Shown in pieces: positions 45,001-53,923 of a stretch of 64,000 bases of DNA. Every line of letters starts with the position of its first letter. Within the stretch, counting starts at the first letter, position 1. The position numbers were made by a program, and so were the translations under genes. This stretch comes from Marinobacter sp. S6332 (lineage in GTDB: Bacteria; Pseudomonadota; Gammaproteobacteria; Pseudomonadales; Oleiphilaceae), in the NCBI RefSeq assembly GCF_023016045.1, contig NZ_JALKAP010000015.1:1-64000 (forward strand), read 5' to 3'. The notes under the pieces are model-generated. The model did not search any database, was not told the DNA's origin, and saw only the letters and a program-made list of their open reading frames with translations.

Positions 45001-45684
45001 ATGAAAGTTGTACTTGTGGATGGTCAACGGTTGGTAAGGGATGCCACAGCCTGCCTGCTCAGGAGTACAATGCCGGGCATTATCGTTATAACTGCCGAAA
45101 ATGGAGCGCAAGCAATCAATGAGTACGCTGATCATGCGCCAGATATTCTTATTACGGAGATGTTGCTTCCCGATTATTCCGGTCTGGAGCTGTGCAGGCG
45201 CATCCACCAAAGATGGCGCAGGGCCAATGTTCTGTTTTTGTCCTCCATGGAAGACGCCGGCCTTGTTAAGCAAGCTCTTGGGCTCGGGGCCCAGGGTTAT
45301 ATATCGAAGAACTGTAGCTCTATTGAACTGACCAAAGCCATAGAGAAGTCCGCGGGCGGGGAAGTGTACCTTGAGCACGACTTGGCTACCCAGATGGCTA
45401 TGGTGCAGTCGGGTCGTAATTGTCTTAAAAACACTGCTGGCAACAAGCTAACAGAGATGACGCAGCGCGAACTGGAGGTACTGATTCTTACCGCACGCGG
45501 AGTCCCCAATAAAACCATTGCCGAGCGCTTGAATATAAGTGTGAAGACCGTTGCCAACCACCTGTCAGTCCTCAAAAACAAGCTGGAAATTTCATCCTCG
45601 CTTGGCCTGTTACATTTTGCTGTGGATTCCGGACTGGTCCAGCTTGGAACTGCGAGGAGTGAAAGCCCTGCCTGCTTTAGCTGA
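45001..45684 (+). CDS. eraR: EraR/ExaE-like LuxR-family regulator with altered receiver
   Basis: The 227-residue protein has a receiver fold followed by a LuxR-type HTH (MTQRELEVLILTARGVPNKTIAERLNISVKTVANHLSVLK). The receiver departs from the norm. The phospho-acceptor position holds Glu53 (ILITEMLLP instead of an Asp), and the usual acidic pair is Asp7-Gly8. The switch Lys in YISKN is kept. Glu at this site often mimics the phosphorylated state. In P. aeruginosa EraR works with the sensor kinase EraS, and here no EraS-type gene lies next to it. The neighbours are otherwise the same. It may work without phosphorylation. Confidence 0.8.
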   Translation: MKVVLVDGQRLVRDATACLLRSTMPGIIVITAENGAQAINEYADHAPDILITEMLLPDYSGLELCRRIHQRWRRANVLFLSSMEDAGLVKQALGLGAQGYISKNCSSIELTKAIEKSAGGEVYLEHDLATQMAMVQSGRNCLKNTAGNKLTEMTQRELEVLILTARGVPNKTIAERLNISVKTVANHLSVLKNKLEISSSLGLLHFAVDSGLVQLGTARSESPACFS

Positions 45685-45730
45685 ATCCTGCAGGGCATCC
45701 TTTCCCTTTACCCTTAAAGCACAATCAAAC

Positions 45731-46381
45731 TCACCAATCTACCGGGCAGCCTGTGCACTCGTCCATAAAGGTGCCTACAAACGTTGCGTAGTGGATGCGG
45801 GTGCTTCGTAAATCGGCGCCTGCAAGATTGGCACTTCCGAATTTTGCTTCTTGCAGGTTGGCTCCAAACAGGTTGGCATCAGCCAGATCGACTTTTGGTA
45901 GCCAGGCTATCTCAAGGCTTGCAAAGGTCAGGTCGGTTTCTATAAGCGTTGCGCCAGAGAACCTTGCAAAATCGAAGTTTGCGCCAGCCATGTTGGTGCC
46001 AGTAAAATCCGCGCCCTGAGCGAACAGGTATTGCCCGGTAGCGCCCTGAAGTTCCGCCTCGCGAATGCTCGCTCCGCGCACATCGGCTCTATACAAGTTG
46101 ACGCGATAGGCAGTTACCTTGTCCAACTTGGCCCCTTTGAGATTGGCGCCCCTCAAACTGGTATGATTTAGAATAGCTCCGGTCAGATCGGCGCCGCTGA
46201 AGTCCACAGACTTCAAGTCCAGGTTTGACATGTCTGCACCCCGAAGGTCAGCACCAGAACACACAGAGTGTTGCTCCAGTATGCAGCCATTAAATTCTGG
46301 TGGGCGCACGTCCGCCAGATAGTCCTCTGCTAAAGCAGGCGTAGTCAAGGTGAGTAGAGCCAGCTTTATTATTGTCTTCAT
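45731..46381 (-). CDS. Secreted pentapeptide-repeat protein
   Basis: The 216-residue protein has a signal peptide (cleavage after ALA). About 25 pentapeptide units of the A(D/N)LxG type follow from residue 40 to 205, which should fold as a right-handed beta helix. A final Cys pair in CTGCPVDW and two Cys near the start (GCILEQHSVCSG) may form disulfides. It lies directly after exaA on the same strand, like the PA1981 gene next to P. aeruginosa exaA. A periplasmic role tied to the quinoprotein is likely, but the activity is not known. Confidence 0.85.
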   Translation of the reverse strand: MKTIIKLALLTLTTPALAEDYLADVRPPEFNGCILEQHSVCSGADLRGADMSNLDLKSVDFSGADLTGAILNHTSLRGANLKGAKLDKVTAYRVNLYRADVRGASIREAELQGATGQYLFAQGADFTGTNMAGANFDFARFSGATLIETDLTFASLEIAWLPKVDLADANLFGANLQEAKFGSANLAGADLRSTRIHYATFVGTFMDECTGCPVDW

Positions 46382-46387
46382 GGTGTA

Positions 46388-46427
46388 CTCCCGAACAAGT
46401 CGGGAGCCGCCCTGTATCGGCGGCTCC
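46388..46427 (-). terminator. Two overlapping hairpins between exaA and the pentapeptide gene
   Basis: GGAGCCGCC (46403-46411) pairs with GGCGGCTCC (46419-46427). CTCCCGA (46388-46394) pairs with TCGGGAG (46399-46405), and the two stems share bases 46403-46405. Such mutually exclusive stems could limit read-through from exaA into the pentapeptide gene. No T run follows on the minus strand, so termination would be partial at best. Confidence 0.4.
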
Positions 46428-46453
46428 TTTCGTTGATGGACTAGGTTAATGGA

Positions 46454-48304
46454 TCACTTGGCCGCTGTTGCCCAAGAGGGAATTTTGAATACCCAGAAAG
46501 ACCCACCTTGAGAAATCGGCTTGGTCAGTTCAGCCATATCGCCACCCCAGAGAGGCACTGCCCCGCCATAGCCCGAGGTAACACCCACGTATTGTTCGCC
46601 GTCCATTTCCCAGGTGATGGGTGGGGAAATAATTCCCGAGCCTGTCTGGAACTTCCAAAGCTCTTCGCCAGTATCTGCGTCAAATGCCTTGAAGTAGCCA
46701 TCGCCTGTACCGGTGAATACCAAGCCACCTTTAGTGGCCAGCACGCCAGCCCATAGAGGCATGGGCTCTTTATGCTCCCACTTCACCTTGCCACTAAGTG
46801 GGTCCATCGCCCGCAGTATGCCAACGTGGTCGTCGTACATGCGCTTGATACGGAAGCCCTGACCAAGATAAGCCGCACCTTTTTTGTAGGTGACTTCTTC
46901 TGTCCAGTAGTCTTCTTTCCAGTGGTTAGCTGGGATGTAGAACAACCCGGTATCCTGACTGTAAGCCATGGGGTTCCAGTTTTTACCACCAAGGAAAGGC
47001 GGTGAGACTTCGATGGACTCGCCACGGGTTTTTCCCTCGGGAACCGGTGGTGGACGCTGGCCTTTGCCTTCCACGGGGCGGCCGTCGGAACCAATGCTGG
47101 TGGCCCAGGTGATATTATCCACGAACGGGAAGGCATTCTGGAACTCACCATTGGTGCGATCAACCAGATAGAAATAGCCGTTTCTATCAGCGTGAGCGGT
47201 CGCTTTTACGTTTTTGCCGTCTTTGGTGTATTCAAAAAGAACCAACTCGTTGTTGCCGGAGAAATCCCAAGCATCGTTTGGCGTGTGCTGATAGAACCAT
47301 TTCACCTCACCGGTTGTGGGGTCCACCGCTACCTGTCCAGAGGTATATAGGTTGTCGTAGTCTGCCGGATCACCACCGGGAGCTGTGCGCTTCCAGGTAT
47401 TCCAGGGGGCAGGATTGCCGGCGCCAACAATGATGGTGTTGGTTTCAACATCAAAGCTTGCGCTTTGCCACGGGGCTCCACCACCTTGGCTCCAGGCTTC
47501 AACTTTTCCGGTCTCTGTATTGGGGTCATCTGGCCAGCTAGGGGCACTTGGGTCGCCAGAGGGTGTGCTCTTCTCACCATTTAAACGGCCGTAATGCCCT
47601 TCAACAAACGGGCGCATCCAGATTTCTTTACCTGTCTCGGGATCCCGAGCGTAAAGCTTGCCGACAACGCCAAATTCATCACCCGATGAACCGTGGATAA
47701 GCATAACCTTGCCGGTTTTCTGATCCTTGATCAGTGTTGGAGCGCCGGTCATGGTGTAACCCGCTTCGTGATCACCAAATTTTACGCGCCATGCGACTTT
47801 TCCGGTTTTTTTGTTGAGAGCAACTATGCCCGCATCGAGGGTGCCAAAGAAAACCTTGTCGCCGAAAATCGCTGCACCCCGGTTTACCACATCACAGCAG
47901 GGGCGAATGCCTTCCGGCAAACGATGGCTGTATTCCCAAAGCCGCTTACCACTTTTTGCATCCAGAGCGTACAAACGTGAATAGGAACCGGTCACATAGA
48001 TAATGCCATCGTGTACCAGCGCCTGAGATTCCTGACCTCGCTGCTTTTCATCCCCGAACGAAAACGACCAGGCCGGAACCATTCGCTCAACGTTGTCTTT
48101 GTTGATCATGGTCATTGGGCTGTAGCGTTGGGCTTTGGGGCCAATTCCGTACCCGAGAACGTCCTGAGTGGTTTCAGCATCGTTAACGATGTCATTCCAT
48201 GTAACGCCCGCAGCATGTGCCTGAGTTGCTAATCCAGCTGCGCCGATGGTTAGCGCCAGACTGATACTGCGCATCAGCGGGCGCTTGGTAAACATTGTTT
48301 TCAT
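46454..48304 (-). CDS. exaA: PQQ-dependent ethanol dehydrogenase ExaA (calcium type)
   Basis: From the ATG at 48304 (AAGGGGA upstream) the product is 616 residues with a Sec signal ending in AHA. It has the eight-bladed propeller fold, the adjacent-Cys ring in IRPCCDVV that stacks on PQQ, and the catalytic Asp in NDAWDFSGNNE. Two residues after that Asp stands Ser, where lanthanide enzymes of the XoxF/PedH type have Asp, so this is a calcium-type enzyme like P. aeruginosa ExaA. It oxidises ethanol and other primary alcohols in the periplasm and passes electrons to a cytochrome c. It is divergent from the cytochrome gene. Confidence 0.93.
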   Translation of the reverse strand: MKTMFTKRPLMRSISLALTIGAAGLATQAHAAGVTWNDIVNDAETTQDVLGYGIGPKAQRYSPMTMINKDNVERMVPAWSFSFGDEKQRGQESQALVHDGIIYVTGSYSRLYALDAKSGKRLWEYSHRLPEGIRPCCDVVNRGAAIFGDKVFFGTLDAGIVALNKKTGKVAWRVKFGDHEAGYTMTGAPTLIKDQKTGKVMLIHGSSGDEFGVVGKLYARDPETGKEIWMRPFVEGHYGRLNGEKSTPSGDPSAPSWPDDPNTETGKVEAWSQGGGAPWQSASFDVETNTIIVGAGNPAPWNTWKRTAPGGDPADYDNLYTSGQVAVDPTTGEVKWFYQHTPNDAWDFSGNNELVLFEYTKDGKNVKATAHADRNGYFYLVDRTNGEFQNAFPFVDNITWATSIGSDGRPVEGKGQRPPPVPEGKTRGESIEVSPPFLGGKNWNPMAYSQDTGLFYIPANHWKEDYWTEEVTYKKGAAYLGQGFRIKRMYDDHVGILRAMDPLSGKVKWEHKEPMPLWAGVLATKGGLVFTGTGDGYFKAFDADTGEELWKFQTGSGIISPPITWEMDGEQYVGVTSGYGGAVPLWGGDMAELTKPISQGGSFWVFKIPSWATAAK

Positions 48305-48672
48305 GACTTTCCCCTTAATTGTTGTTGTGACAAACGCATTCGTTTTGTGCGTTGACGCCTTGAGTATTGGCATGGAGTGCACCACCAGGCGACGGAGAAA
48401 ACCACGAGGTGATCGGGATTCAGGCCAGTACAACCCGGGAAATATTCCTGACAGATGCGCAACACGCTGATTGTTCGGATTTTCCGTTTCTCGGGGCAGA
48501 GGCTCGTGCTTTGGCCTCTGGTCGAAGGGTCTACTACCAAAGATCTAAGGCGCAGCAGCCAAAGTGGAGTACACCGGCAAGTAAGGCATTTCTTAGACTT
48601 GGAGACAGCCCGATACGCCGCACGGCTACTTGGGAAAATAATGGCAGACAAAACAAAAAGAGGTATGAGGTT
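48305..48672. other. Divergent control region of exaA and the cytochrome gene
   Basis: These 368 bases hold the promoters of both genes. I saw no clear sigma-70 pair. Near 48530 there is a GTCTACTACCAAAGATCTAAGG stretch, but no repeat that can be assigned to a regulator. No gene is supported. Confidence 0.45.
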
Positions 48673-49098
48673 ATGTCGTACTCCAAGTCGATTCAAAAGA
48701 TTCTTTGTGCTGGGGCCTTAGTATGGGCTGCAGCCGCCAGCGGGCACGGTAACGTGACGCCACAGCCAGTTGATACCGGTGACCTGCCGGACCTGGGCCG
48801 TGAAGCTCTGAACGAAAACCCGTTTCGCGACGGAAATGAGCTAAGCAAATTGAATTCAGAAGCCGTTGAAGTCGGTATGAGTGCTTATGCCGGAAATTGC
48901 GCCGGTTGCCACGGAATTGAGGCCCAATCCGGTGGTTTAACGCCGGATTTACGTGAGCTTACAGAATGGGACGATGAGTACTTTATCGGGCGGGTAATGA
49001 ATGGAACTGACCGGGGTATGCCTTCCTTTAAAAGCAATCTCGGGCAAACAGCCATCTGGTCAATACGAACCTATGTGGAATCGGTATCCGGGCAGTAA
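48673..49098 (+). CDS. exaB: Cytochrome c550-like electron acceptor of ExaA
   Basis: The 141-residue protein from ATG 48673 has a signal peptide (cleavage near ASG) and a single c-type heme site CAGCH at about residue 77. The axial Met is in GMPSF near 121. Its place opposite exaA matches that of P. aeruginosa exaB, which encodes the cytochrome that receives electrons from the quinoprotein. GAGG near 48660 supports this start; longer frames to 48367 lack a signal peptide at their start. The sequence is short for the family and diverse, so orthology is by context. Confidence 0.8.
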   Translation: MSYSKSIQKILCAGALVWAAAASGHGNVTPQPVDTGDLPDLGREALNENPFRDGNELSKLNSEAVEVGMSAYAGNCAGCHGIEAQSGGLTPDLRELTEWDDEYFIGRVMNGTDRGMPSFKSNLGQTAIWSIRTYVESVSGQ

Positions 49099-49142
49099 CA
49101 GCTTTCGCATAAATACTCGAAATCCTGACCAGGAGGTGAGGT

Positions 49143-49913
49143 ATGAGGCGATATTGGCTATGTGCATTTACTCTGTTTGCGAGCGCTTCATGGGCGGATC
49201 TTCCGTCTGACCCGCTGGGCTCGCCTTTATGGGCCTACAACATTGAGCGCTATCTGGGGCAAGATGTAACGGTAGTAGTGGACGAGCGGGTCGGCTTGTC
49301 GGTTCCTGACTTTGCTGAGGACAGTACTCAGGTTCCATTGGCCGTTAACTTGCGTGAATTTCCACACAAGGTGAATAAGGTGGTGACATGGGTGGATATG
49401 AATCCCGTTCCCCACCTGTTCACGGCTAATAGCACTGACGGGCAGCTCGAACTGGTGTCCCTTAACTTTCGAGTGCAGCAGGCCAGCAGTGTTCGAGCAG
49501 CTGTGCTAGATGAACGCGGTGTTTGGCACATTGATAGCGGCTATGTCGATGCAGCTGGCGGCGGGTGTACTGCACCCCGGGAGGTCTTAAGCAACTCGGA
49601 CTGGGAGAGTGAGTTCGGCACCCTGAAAACCGGCTTATTTTCTGATCGTGGTAATACGCGCATCAAGGCCAGTTTGTTGCACCCCATGGACTCCGGAATG
49701 GTTGGGAATATACCGGCCTTTTTTGTAGGTGATGTTGAAGTTCGGAATGAGGCCTCGGATAACCTGCTGCTGACAATGACTCTGGCCGAGTCCGCCGCTG
49801 AGAACCCGATGTTTGTTTTTGAATTCGAAGGCGGCGTCCCTCATCTATCTATCCACATGAAAGACAACAATGGCTACCAATTTGAATCTGCCATTGGGGA
49901 GGCTGCGAAATGA
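49143..49913 (+). CDS. Quinoprotein dehydrogenase-associated SoxYZ-like carrier
   Basis: The 256-residue protein has a signal peptide (cleavage after SWA) and fuses a SoxY-like part (up to about 150) and a SoxZ-like part. The carrier Cys is in AAGGGCTAP, near residue 142, and recalls the GGCGG swinging arm of SoxY. A family of this fused form occurs next to PQQ-dependent dehydrogenases. It is thought to act in a periplasmic relay with the metallohydrolase that follows. The start of that gene overlaps the stop (ATGA). Confidence 0.88.
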   Translation: MRRYWLCAFTLFASASWADLPSDPLGSPLWAYNIERYLGQDVTVVVDERVGLSVPDFAEDSTQVPLAVNLREFPHKVNKVVTWVDMNPVPHLFTANSTDGQLELVSLNFRVQQASSVRAAVLDERGVWHIDSGYVDAAGGGCTAPREVLSNSDWESEFGTLKTGLFSDRGNTRIKASLLHPMDSGMVGNIPAFFVGDVEVRNEASDNLLLTMTLAESAAENPMFVFEFEGGVPHLSIHMKDNNGYQFESAIGEAAK

Positions 49914-50872
49914 GCAGGCTCCGTTCCTTCCAAGGAAATATCGCATGGCTGGTTGCCGCGATGCTTTGGGTTTTTGCTTATTCGTCGGGCGCCGGTGCAA
50001 GCACCAAGTCTTATGACCTAGAAGCGACTCTGGTTGCGGACGGTGTTTGGGTGGTTGCCGGAACTACAGACAACTTCTCGAAAACCAATGGCGGCAACAT
50101 TCTCAATACCGGCTTTATTGAAACAGGTGAGGGCGTTGTTGTGATTGATACGGGGCCTTCCCGCAGGTACGGCGAAGAATTTCGTGCGCTGATTGAGAGT
50201 CACACCAGTGAGCCAATCGTGAAAGTGCTAATCACCCATCATCACCCCGACCACGCCTTTGGAAGTCAGGCTTTTGAACCGGACACACTCTACATGCTTG
50301 ATGAATCGGCCAGACTGCTTGAGCAGGATGGTGAAGCTTTTTCAGACAACATGTATCGCATGATCGGCGACTGGATGCGTGGCACCGAGGTAACTGTTCC
50401 TATGAACAGGGTGCAGCCAGGCTTGCTCAGTCTGGGGACTCGGCAGCTACGTTTGATCTCCATGCAGGGGCATACCGGTGCGGATTTGGTTGTGCTGGAT
50501 GAAACCTCCGGGGTGTTGTTTGCTTCAGACATGGTGTTTTTCAACAGGGCATTAACCACACCTCAAACACCTGGGTTAGCCCTATGGCGCTCCGAAATTC
50601 GCCAGCTTGCGCAGCTGCCGTTCTCCGTTGTGGTGCCAGGTCACGGGCCGGTTATTCGAGATGACCGGGCATTTCTACAAATGATCGATTACTTGACCTG
50701 GCTGGATGATGTTCTGGTTGGATCTGCTGCGCGGGGATTGAGCGCTTCAGAGGTGATTGAAAGCGCAATTCCTGAACGTTTTGAAGAAGTGGAAGGGGCG
50801 AGATACGAACTGGTTCGTACCGTTAGCCATCTGTATTCAGATTACGAAAAGCATGCTCTGAGAAGACACTAG
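49910..50872 (+). CDS. Quinoprotein relay system metallo-hydrolase
   Basis: The 320-residue protein has an N-terminal signal/anchor helix and a metallo-beta-lactamase fold. The metal site is in THHHPDHAFGS (about residue 106), with further His ligands in MQGHTGADL and VPGHGPV. Members next to the SoxYZ-like carrier belong to a family linked with PQQ enzymes. The substrate is unknown; a thioester or persulfide on the carrier Cys is a reasonable guess. It overlaps the preceding gene by four bases, so their products are probably made in step. Confidence 0.88.
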   Translation: MSRLRSFQGNIAWLVAAMLWVFAYSSGAGASTKSYDLEATLVADGVWVVAGTTDNFSKTNGGNILNTGFIETGEGVVVIDTGPSRRYGEEFRALIESHTSEPIVKVLITHHHPDHAFGSQAFEPDTLYMLDESARLLEQDGEAFSDNMYRMIGDWMRGTEVTVPMNRVQPGLLSLGTRQLRLISMQGHTGADLVVLDETSGVLFASDMVFFNRALTTPQTPGLALWRSEIRQLAQLPFSVVVPGHGPVIRDDRAFLQMIDYLTWLDDVLVGSAARGLSASEVIESAIPERFEEVEGARYELVRTVSHLYSDYEKHALRRH

Positions 50873-50994
50873 TACTAAGGGAGGAGTTATTCGCCTCGAA
50901 CGACTCATTTTGTTAGCCCTTCTGTGAACTTAGATTAGATACGTAAGCGCAAAAACAGCGTTGTTCAGCAAAAACACAACAAGAGGTTCATACC

Positions 50995-52515
50995 ATGATC
51001 TACGCACAACCAGGACAAGAAGGCTCCGTTGTTTCTTTTAAATCACGCTACGGAAATTATATTGGCGGTGAGTGGGTTGCCCCGGTTAAAGGGCAGTATT
51101 TTGAAAACACTACGCCGGTAACTGGTGAGGTGATCTGTGAGGTTCCTCGGTCGACTGCCGAAGATATTGATCTGGCACTTGATGCAGCCCATAAGGCTGC
51201 ACCGGCTTGGGGTAAAACCTCTGCAGCAGAGCGTTCTAACATTCTACTGAAAATTGCAGATCGCATTGAAGCCAATCTCGAAAAACTGGCAGTTGCAGAA
51301 ACCTGGGATAACGGCAAAGCCGTTCGCGAAACCCTAAATGCGGATATTCCGCTGGCGGCTGACCACTTCCGCTATTTTGCAGGCTGCATCCGGGCTCAAG
51401 AAGGGCACATGGGTGAAATAGACCAAAATACCGTGGCCTATCATTTTCATGAGCCTTTGGGCGTTGTGGGCCAGATAATTCCCTGGAACTTCCCGATTTT
51501 GATGGCAGCCTGGAAGTTAGGGCCTTGTCTGGCTGCAGGTAACTGCACCGTACTCAAGCCAGCAGAGCAAACGCCAGTGAGCATTCTGGTGCTGATGGAA
51601 GTCATTGGTGATCTGTTGCCACCGGGTGTGCTGAACATCGTCAATGGCTACGGTATTGAGGCCGGGCAAGCTCTGGCTACCAGCACCCGAATTGCCAAGA
51701 TAGCGTTCACCGGATCAACTCCGGTTGGCTCCCACATTCTGAAGTGCGCTGCCGAGAACATCATCCCCTCAACGGTTGAGCTTGGTGGCAAGTCTCCCAA
51801 CATCTACTTCTCGGATGTAATGAATGCGGAGCCTGAGTTTGTCGATAAGTGTGTTGAAGGTCTGGTTCTGGCTTTCTTCAATCAGGGTGAAATCTGCACT
51901 TGTCCATCGCGTGCTTTGGTTCAGGAAGACATGTATGAAGAATTCATGCAGAAGGTTGTGGAGCGCACCAAAGCGATCAAGCGCGGTAATCCTCTGGATA
52001 CTGACGTTCAGGTTGGTGCGCAAGCCAGTAAAGAGCAGTTCGACAAAATCATGTCTTACCTTGAGATAGGTAAGCAGGAGGGTGCTGTTGTTCTCACAGG
52101 CGGTGATCGTGAGAACATGGAAGGCGAGTTCAATAACGGATTCTACATTCAGCCCACCCTTTTCAAGGGTGATAACAGCATGCGGGTGTTCCAGGAAGAA
52201 ATCTTTGGCCCGGTTGTCGGTGTTACAACCTTCAAAACCGAAGAGGAAGCTCTTGCGATTGCCAACGATACAGAGTTTGGTCTGGGTGCCGGCGTTTGGA
52301 CACGAGACACTAACCGAGCCTACCGTATGGGCCGCAGCATTCAAGCCGGCCGGGTGTGGATGAACTGCTACCACGCTTACCCTGCCCATGCTGCTTTTGG
52401 TGGCTACAAGAAATCCGGCATTGGCCGAGAAACCCACAAACTGGCTCTGGATCACTACCAGCAAACCAAGTGCATGCTGACAAGTTACGACGTCAATCCG
52501 TTGGGCTTTTTCTGA
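50995..52515 (+). CDS. exaC: NAD-dependent aldehyde dehydrogenase ExaC
   Basis: The 506-residue enzyme has the AcoD/ExaC type ALDH plan: [26 protein letters not shown], the Glu in [11 protein letters not shown] and the nucleophile Cys in [13 protein letters not shown]. The N-terminus [11 protein letters not shown] is also typical. It oxidises acetaldehyde made by ExaA to acetate, in the cytoplasm. A GTACTAA motif lies about 115 bases upstream. Two hairpins follow the stop, so it is the last gene of its transcript. Confidence 0.92.
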   Translation: MIYAQPGQEGSVVSFKSRYGNYIGGEWVAPVKGQYFENTTPVTGEVICEVPRSTAEDIDLALDAAHKAAPAWGKTSAAERSNILLKIADRIEANLEKLAVAETWDNGKAVRETLNADIPLAADHFRYFAGCIRAQEGHMGEIDQNTVAYHFHEPLGVVGQIIPWNFPILMAAWKLGPCLAAGNCTVLKPAEQTPVSILVLMEVIGDLLPPGVLNIVNGYGIEAGQALATSTRIAKIAFTGSTPVGSHILKCAAENIIPSTVELGGKSPNIYFSDVMNAEPEFVDKCVEGLVLAFFNQGEICTCPSRALVQEDMYEEFMQKVVERTKAIKRGNPLDTDVQVGAQASKEQFDKIMSYLEIGKQEGAVVLTGGDRENMEGEFNNGFYIQPTLFKGDNSMRVFQEEIFGPVVGVTTFKTEEEALAIANDTEFGLGAGVWTRDTNRAYRMGRSIQAGRVWMNCYHAYPAHAAFGGYKKSGIGRETHKLALDHYQQTKCMLTSYDVNPLGFF

Positions 52516-52529
52516 CATATAGCTAAACG

Positions 52530-52559
52530 AGTCGCCCCTTGTTGCCACGAGGGGCGACT
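52530..52559 (+). terminator. Hairpin after exaC
   Basis: AGTCGCCCCT (52530-52539) and AGGGGCGACT (52550-52559) form a perfect ten-base stem with a ten-base loop, 14 bases after the exaC stop. No T run follows. A second, T-tailed stem lies 55 bases on. Confidence 0.55.
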
Positions 52560-52613
52560 GCAATCCCTCCGCGGTTTTCTCTGAAGCTGTTCACTGTTGT
52601 GTTCTGCACTTTT

Positions 52614-52645
52614 GGCCCTTTATAGGGCCCTTTTTTATTTTTCTC
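52614..52645 (+). terminator. Rho-independent terminator
   Basis: GGCCC (52614-52618) and GGGCC (52625-52629) form a short stem, followed by C and TTTTTTATTTTT (52631-52642). The T tract is strong and the stem short. It should end transcription from exaC. Confidence 0.6.
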
Positions 52646-52759
52646 AGCCGGTAAAGTTACAGCGTGCAAGAGGCTCACTCAAAGCCCATGAAGCCATAGG
52701 CAAACTGGGTTAAACTCTCGCTCACTTCAATAAAAAAAACATAATGTTGAGCGAACCCT

Positions 52760-53923
52760 ATGAGTCACGACATATCTGTTTTGAGAAAATTCGTTTCGCC
52801 TGAAATTGTGTTCGGCGCAGGGGCGCGTAAGTCTGTTGCGAACTTTGCAAGCAATCTTGGGGCAAAGCACGTATTTCTTGTTTCAGATACCGGTGTTGCG
52901 GGTGCAGGTTGGGTGGGTGAAATTGTCACTTTACTAACCGATGCAGGCTTGCGAACAAAGGTGTTTACTGGGGTGTCTGCCAACCCTCGGGTAGACGAGG
53001 TGATGGCCGGTGCCGAGCTTTATAAATCTTCCGACTGTGATGTTATCGTTGCCATCGGCGGCGGCAGTCCAATGGATTGCGCCAAAGGAATCGGGATTAT
53101 TGTCAGCAACGGTGGGCATATTCTCGATTTTGAGGGCGTAGACACTATTTCTAACCCGCCTCCGCCGCTAATCCTTATTCCGACGACTGCAGGCACATCA
53201 GCTGATGTATCTCAGTTTGCCATCATTTCTGACCCTAACCGCCGCTTCAAATTCTCGATAATCAGTAAAGCCGTGGTGCCGGATGTTTCTTTGATCGACC
53301 CGGAAGTCACTGAAACCATGAACGGGTACCTGACAGCCTGCACAGGTGTGGATGCACTGGTTCACGCGATTGAAGCATTTGTTTCGACGGGAAGCGGCCC
53401 TTTAACAGACTCCCATGCACTGGAAGCTATTCGGTTGATCAACCGCAACCTTGAGCCCTTGGTCGAGAACACAGCAGATCCGTTCCTACGTGAGCAGATT
53501 ATGCTGGCATCTATGCAAGCAGGGCTGGCGTTTTCCAACGCAATACTCGGCGCTGTTCACGCCATGTCTCACAGTCTGGGTGGCTTTCTTGATTTGCCCC
53601 ACGGCCTTTGCAATGCGTTGCTGCTTGAACACGTGGTGGCTTACAACTATCGATCTGCGGAAGACAGATTCAAGCGTGTCGCCGAGGCTATGGATATTGA
53701 TACCCGAGGAATGGGCAAGCCGGAAATCCAGAAACACCTGATGAATCGCATTATCCAGCTCAAACGCAAAGTTGGCCTACATGAAAGTCTGGCTGATTTC
53801 GGTGTTAGCGTATCTGATATACCTTACCTATCCGGGTTTGCTCTTCAGGACCCTTGCATACTAACCAACCCCCGCAAGTCATCGTTGAGAGACGTTCAGG
53901 TTGTATATGAAGAAGCCCTCTGA
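52760..53923 (+). CDS. ercA: Iron-containing alcohol dehydrogenase ErcA
   Basis: The 387-residue protein is a group III (Fe-dependent) alcohol dehydrogenase. The NAD loop is GGGSPMDCAKGI near residue 97. The metal site is formed by the Asp and His of the long helices (HAIEAF, HAMSHSLGGFLDLPHG). The closest known match by context is P. aeruginosa ErcA, encoded next to ErcS and needed for regulation of ethanol oxidation rather than for bulk catalysis. Its stop overlaps the start of the kinase gene, as expected for that pair. Confidence 0.88.
   Translation: MSHDISVLRKFVSPEIVFGAGARKSVANFASNLGAKHVFLVSDTGVAGAGWVGEIVTLLTDAGLRTKVFTGVSANPRVDEVMAGAELYKSSDCDVIVAIGGGSPMDCAKGIGIIVSNGGHILDFEGVDTISNPPPPLILIPTTAGTSADVSQFAIISDPNRRFKFSIISKAVVPDVSLIDPEVTETMNGYLTACTGVDALVHAIEAFVSTGSGPLTDSHALEAIRLINRNLEPLVENTADPFLREQIMLASMQAGLAFSNAILGAVHAMSHSLGGFLDLPHGLCNALLLEHVVAYNYRSAEDRFKRVAEAMDIDTRGMGKPEIQKHLMNRIIQLKRKVGLHESLADFGVSVSDIPYLSGFALQDPCILTNPRKSSLRDVQVVYEEAL

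Noticed and set aside
51769..52563. A 264-codon open frame on the minus strand opposite exaC.
   Set aside because: It is fully opposite a well-conserved aldehyde dehydrogenase gene and encodes no recognisable domain.
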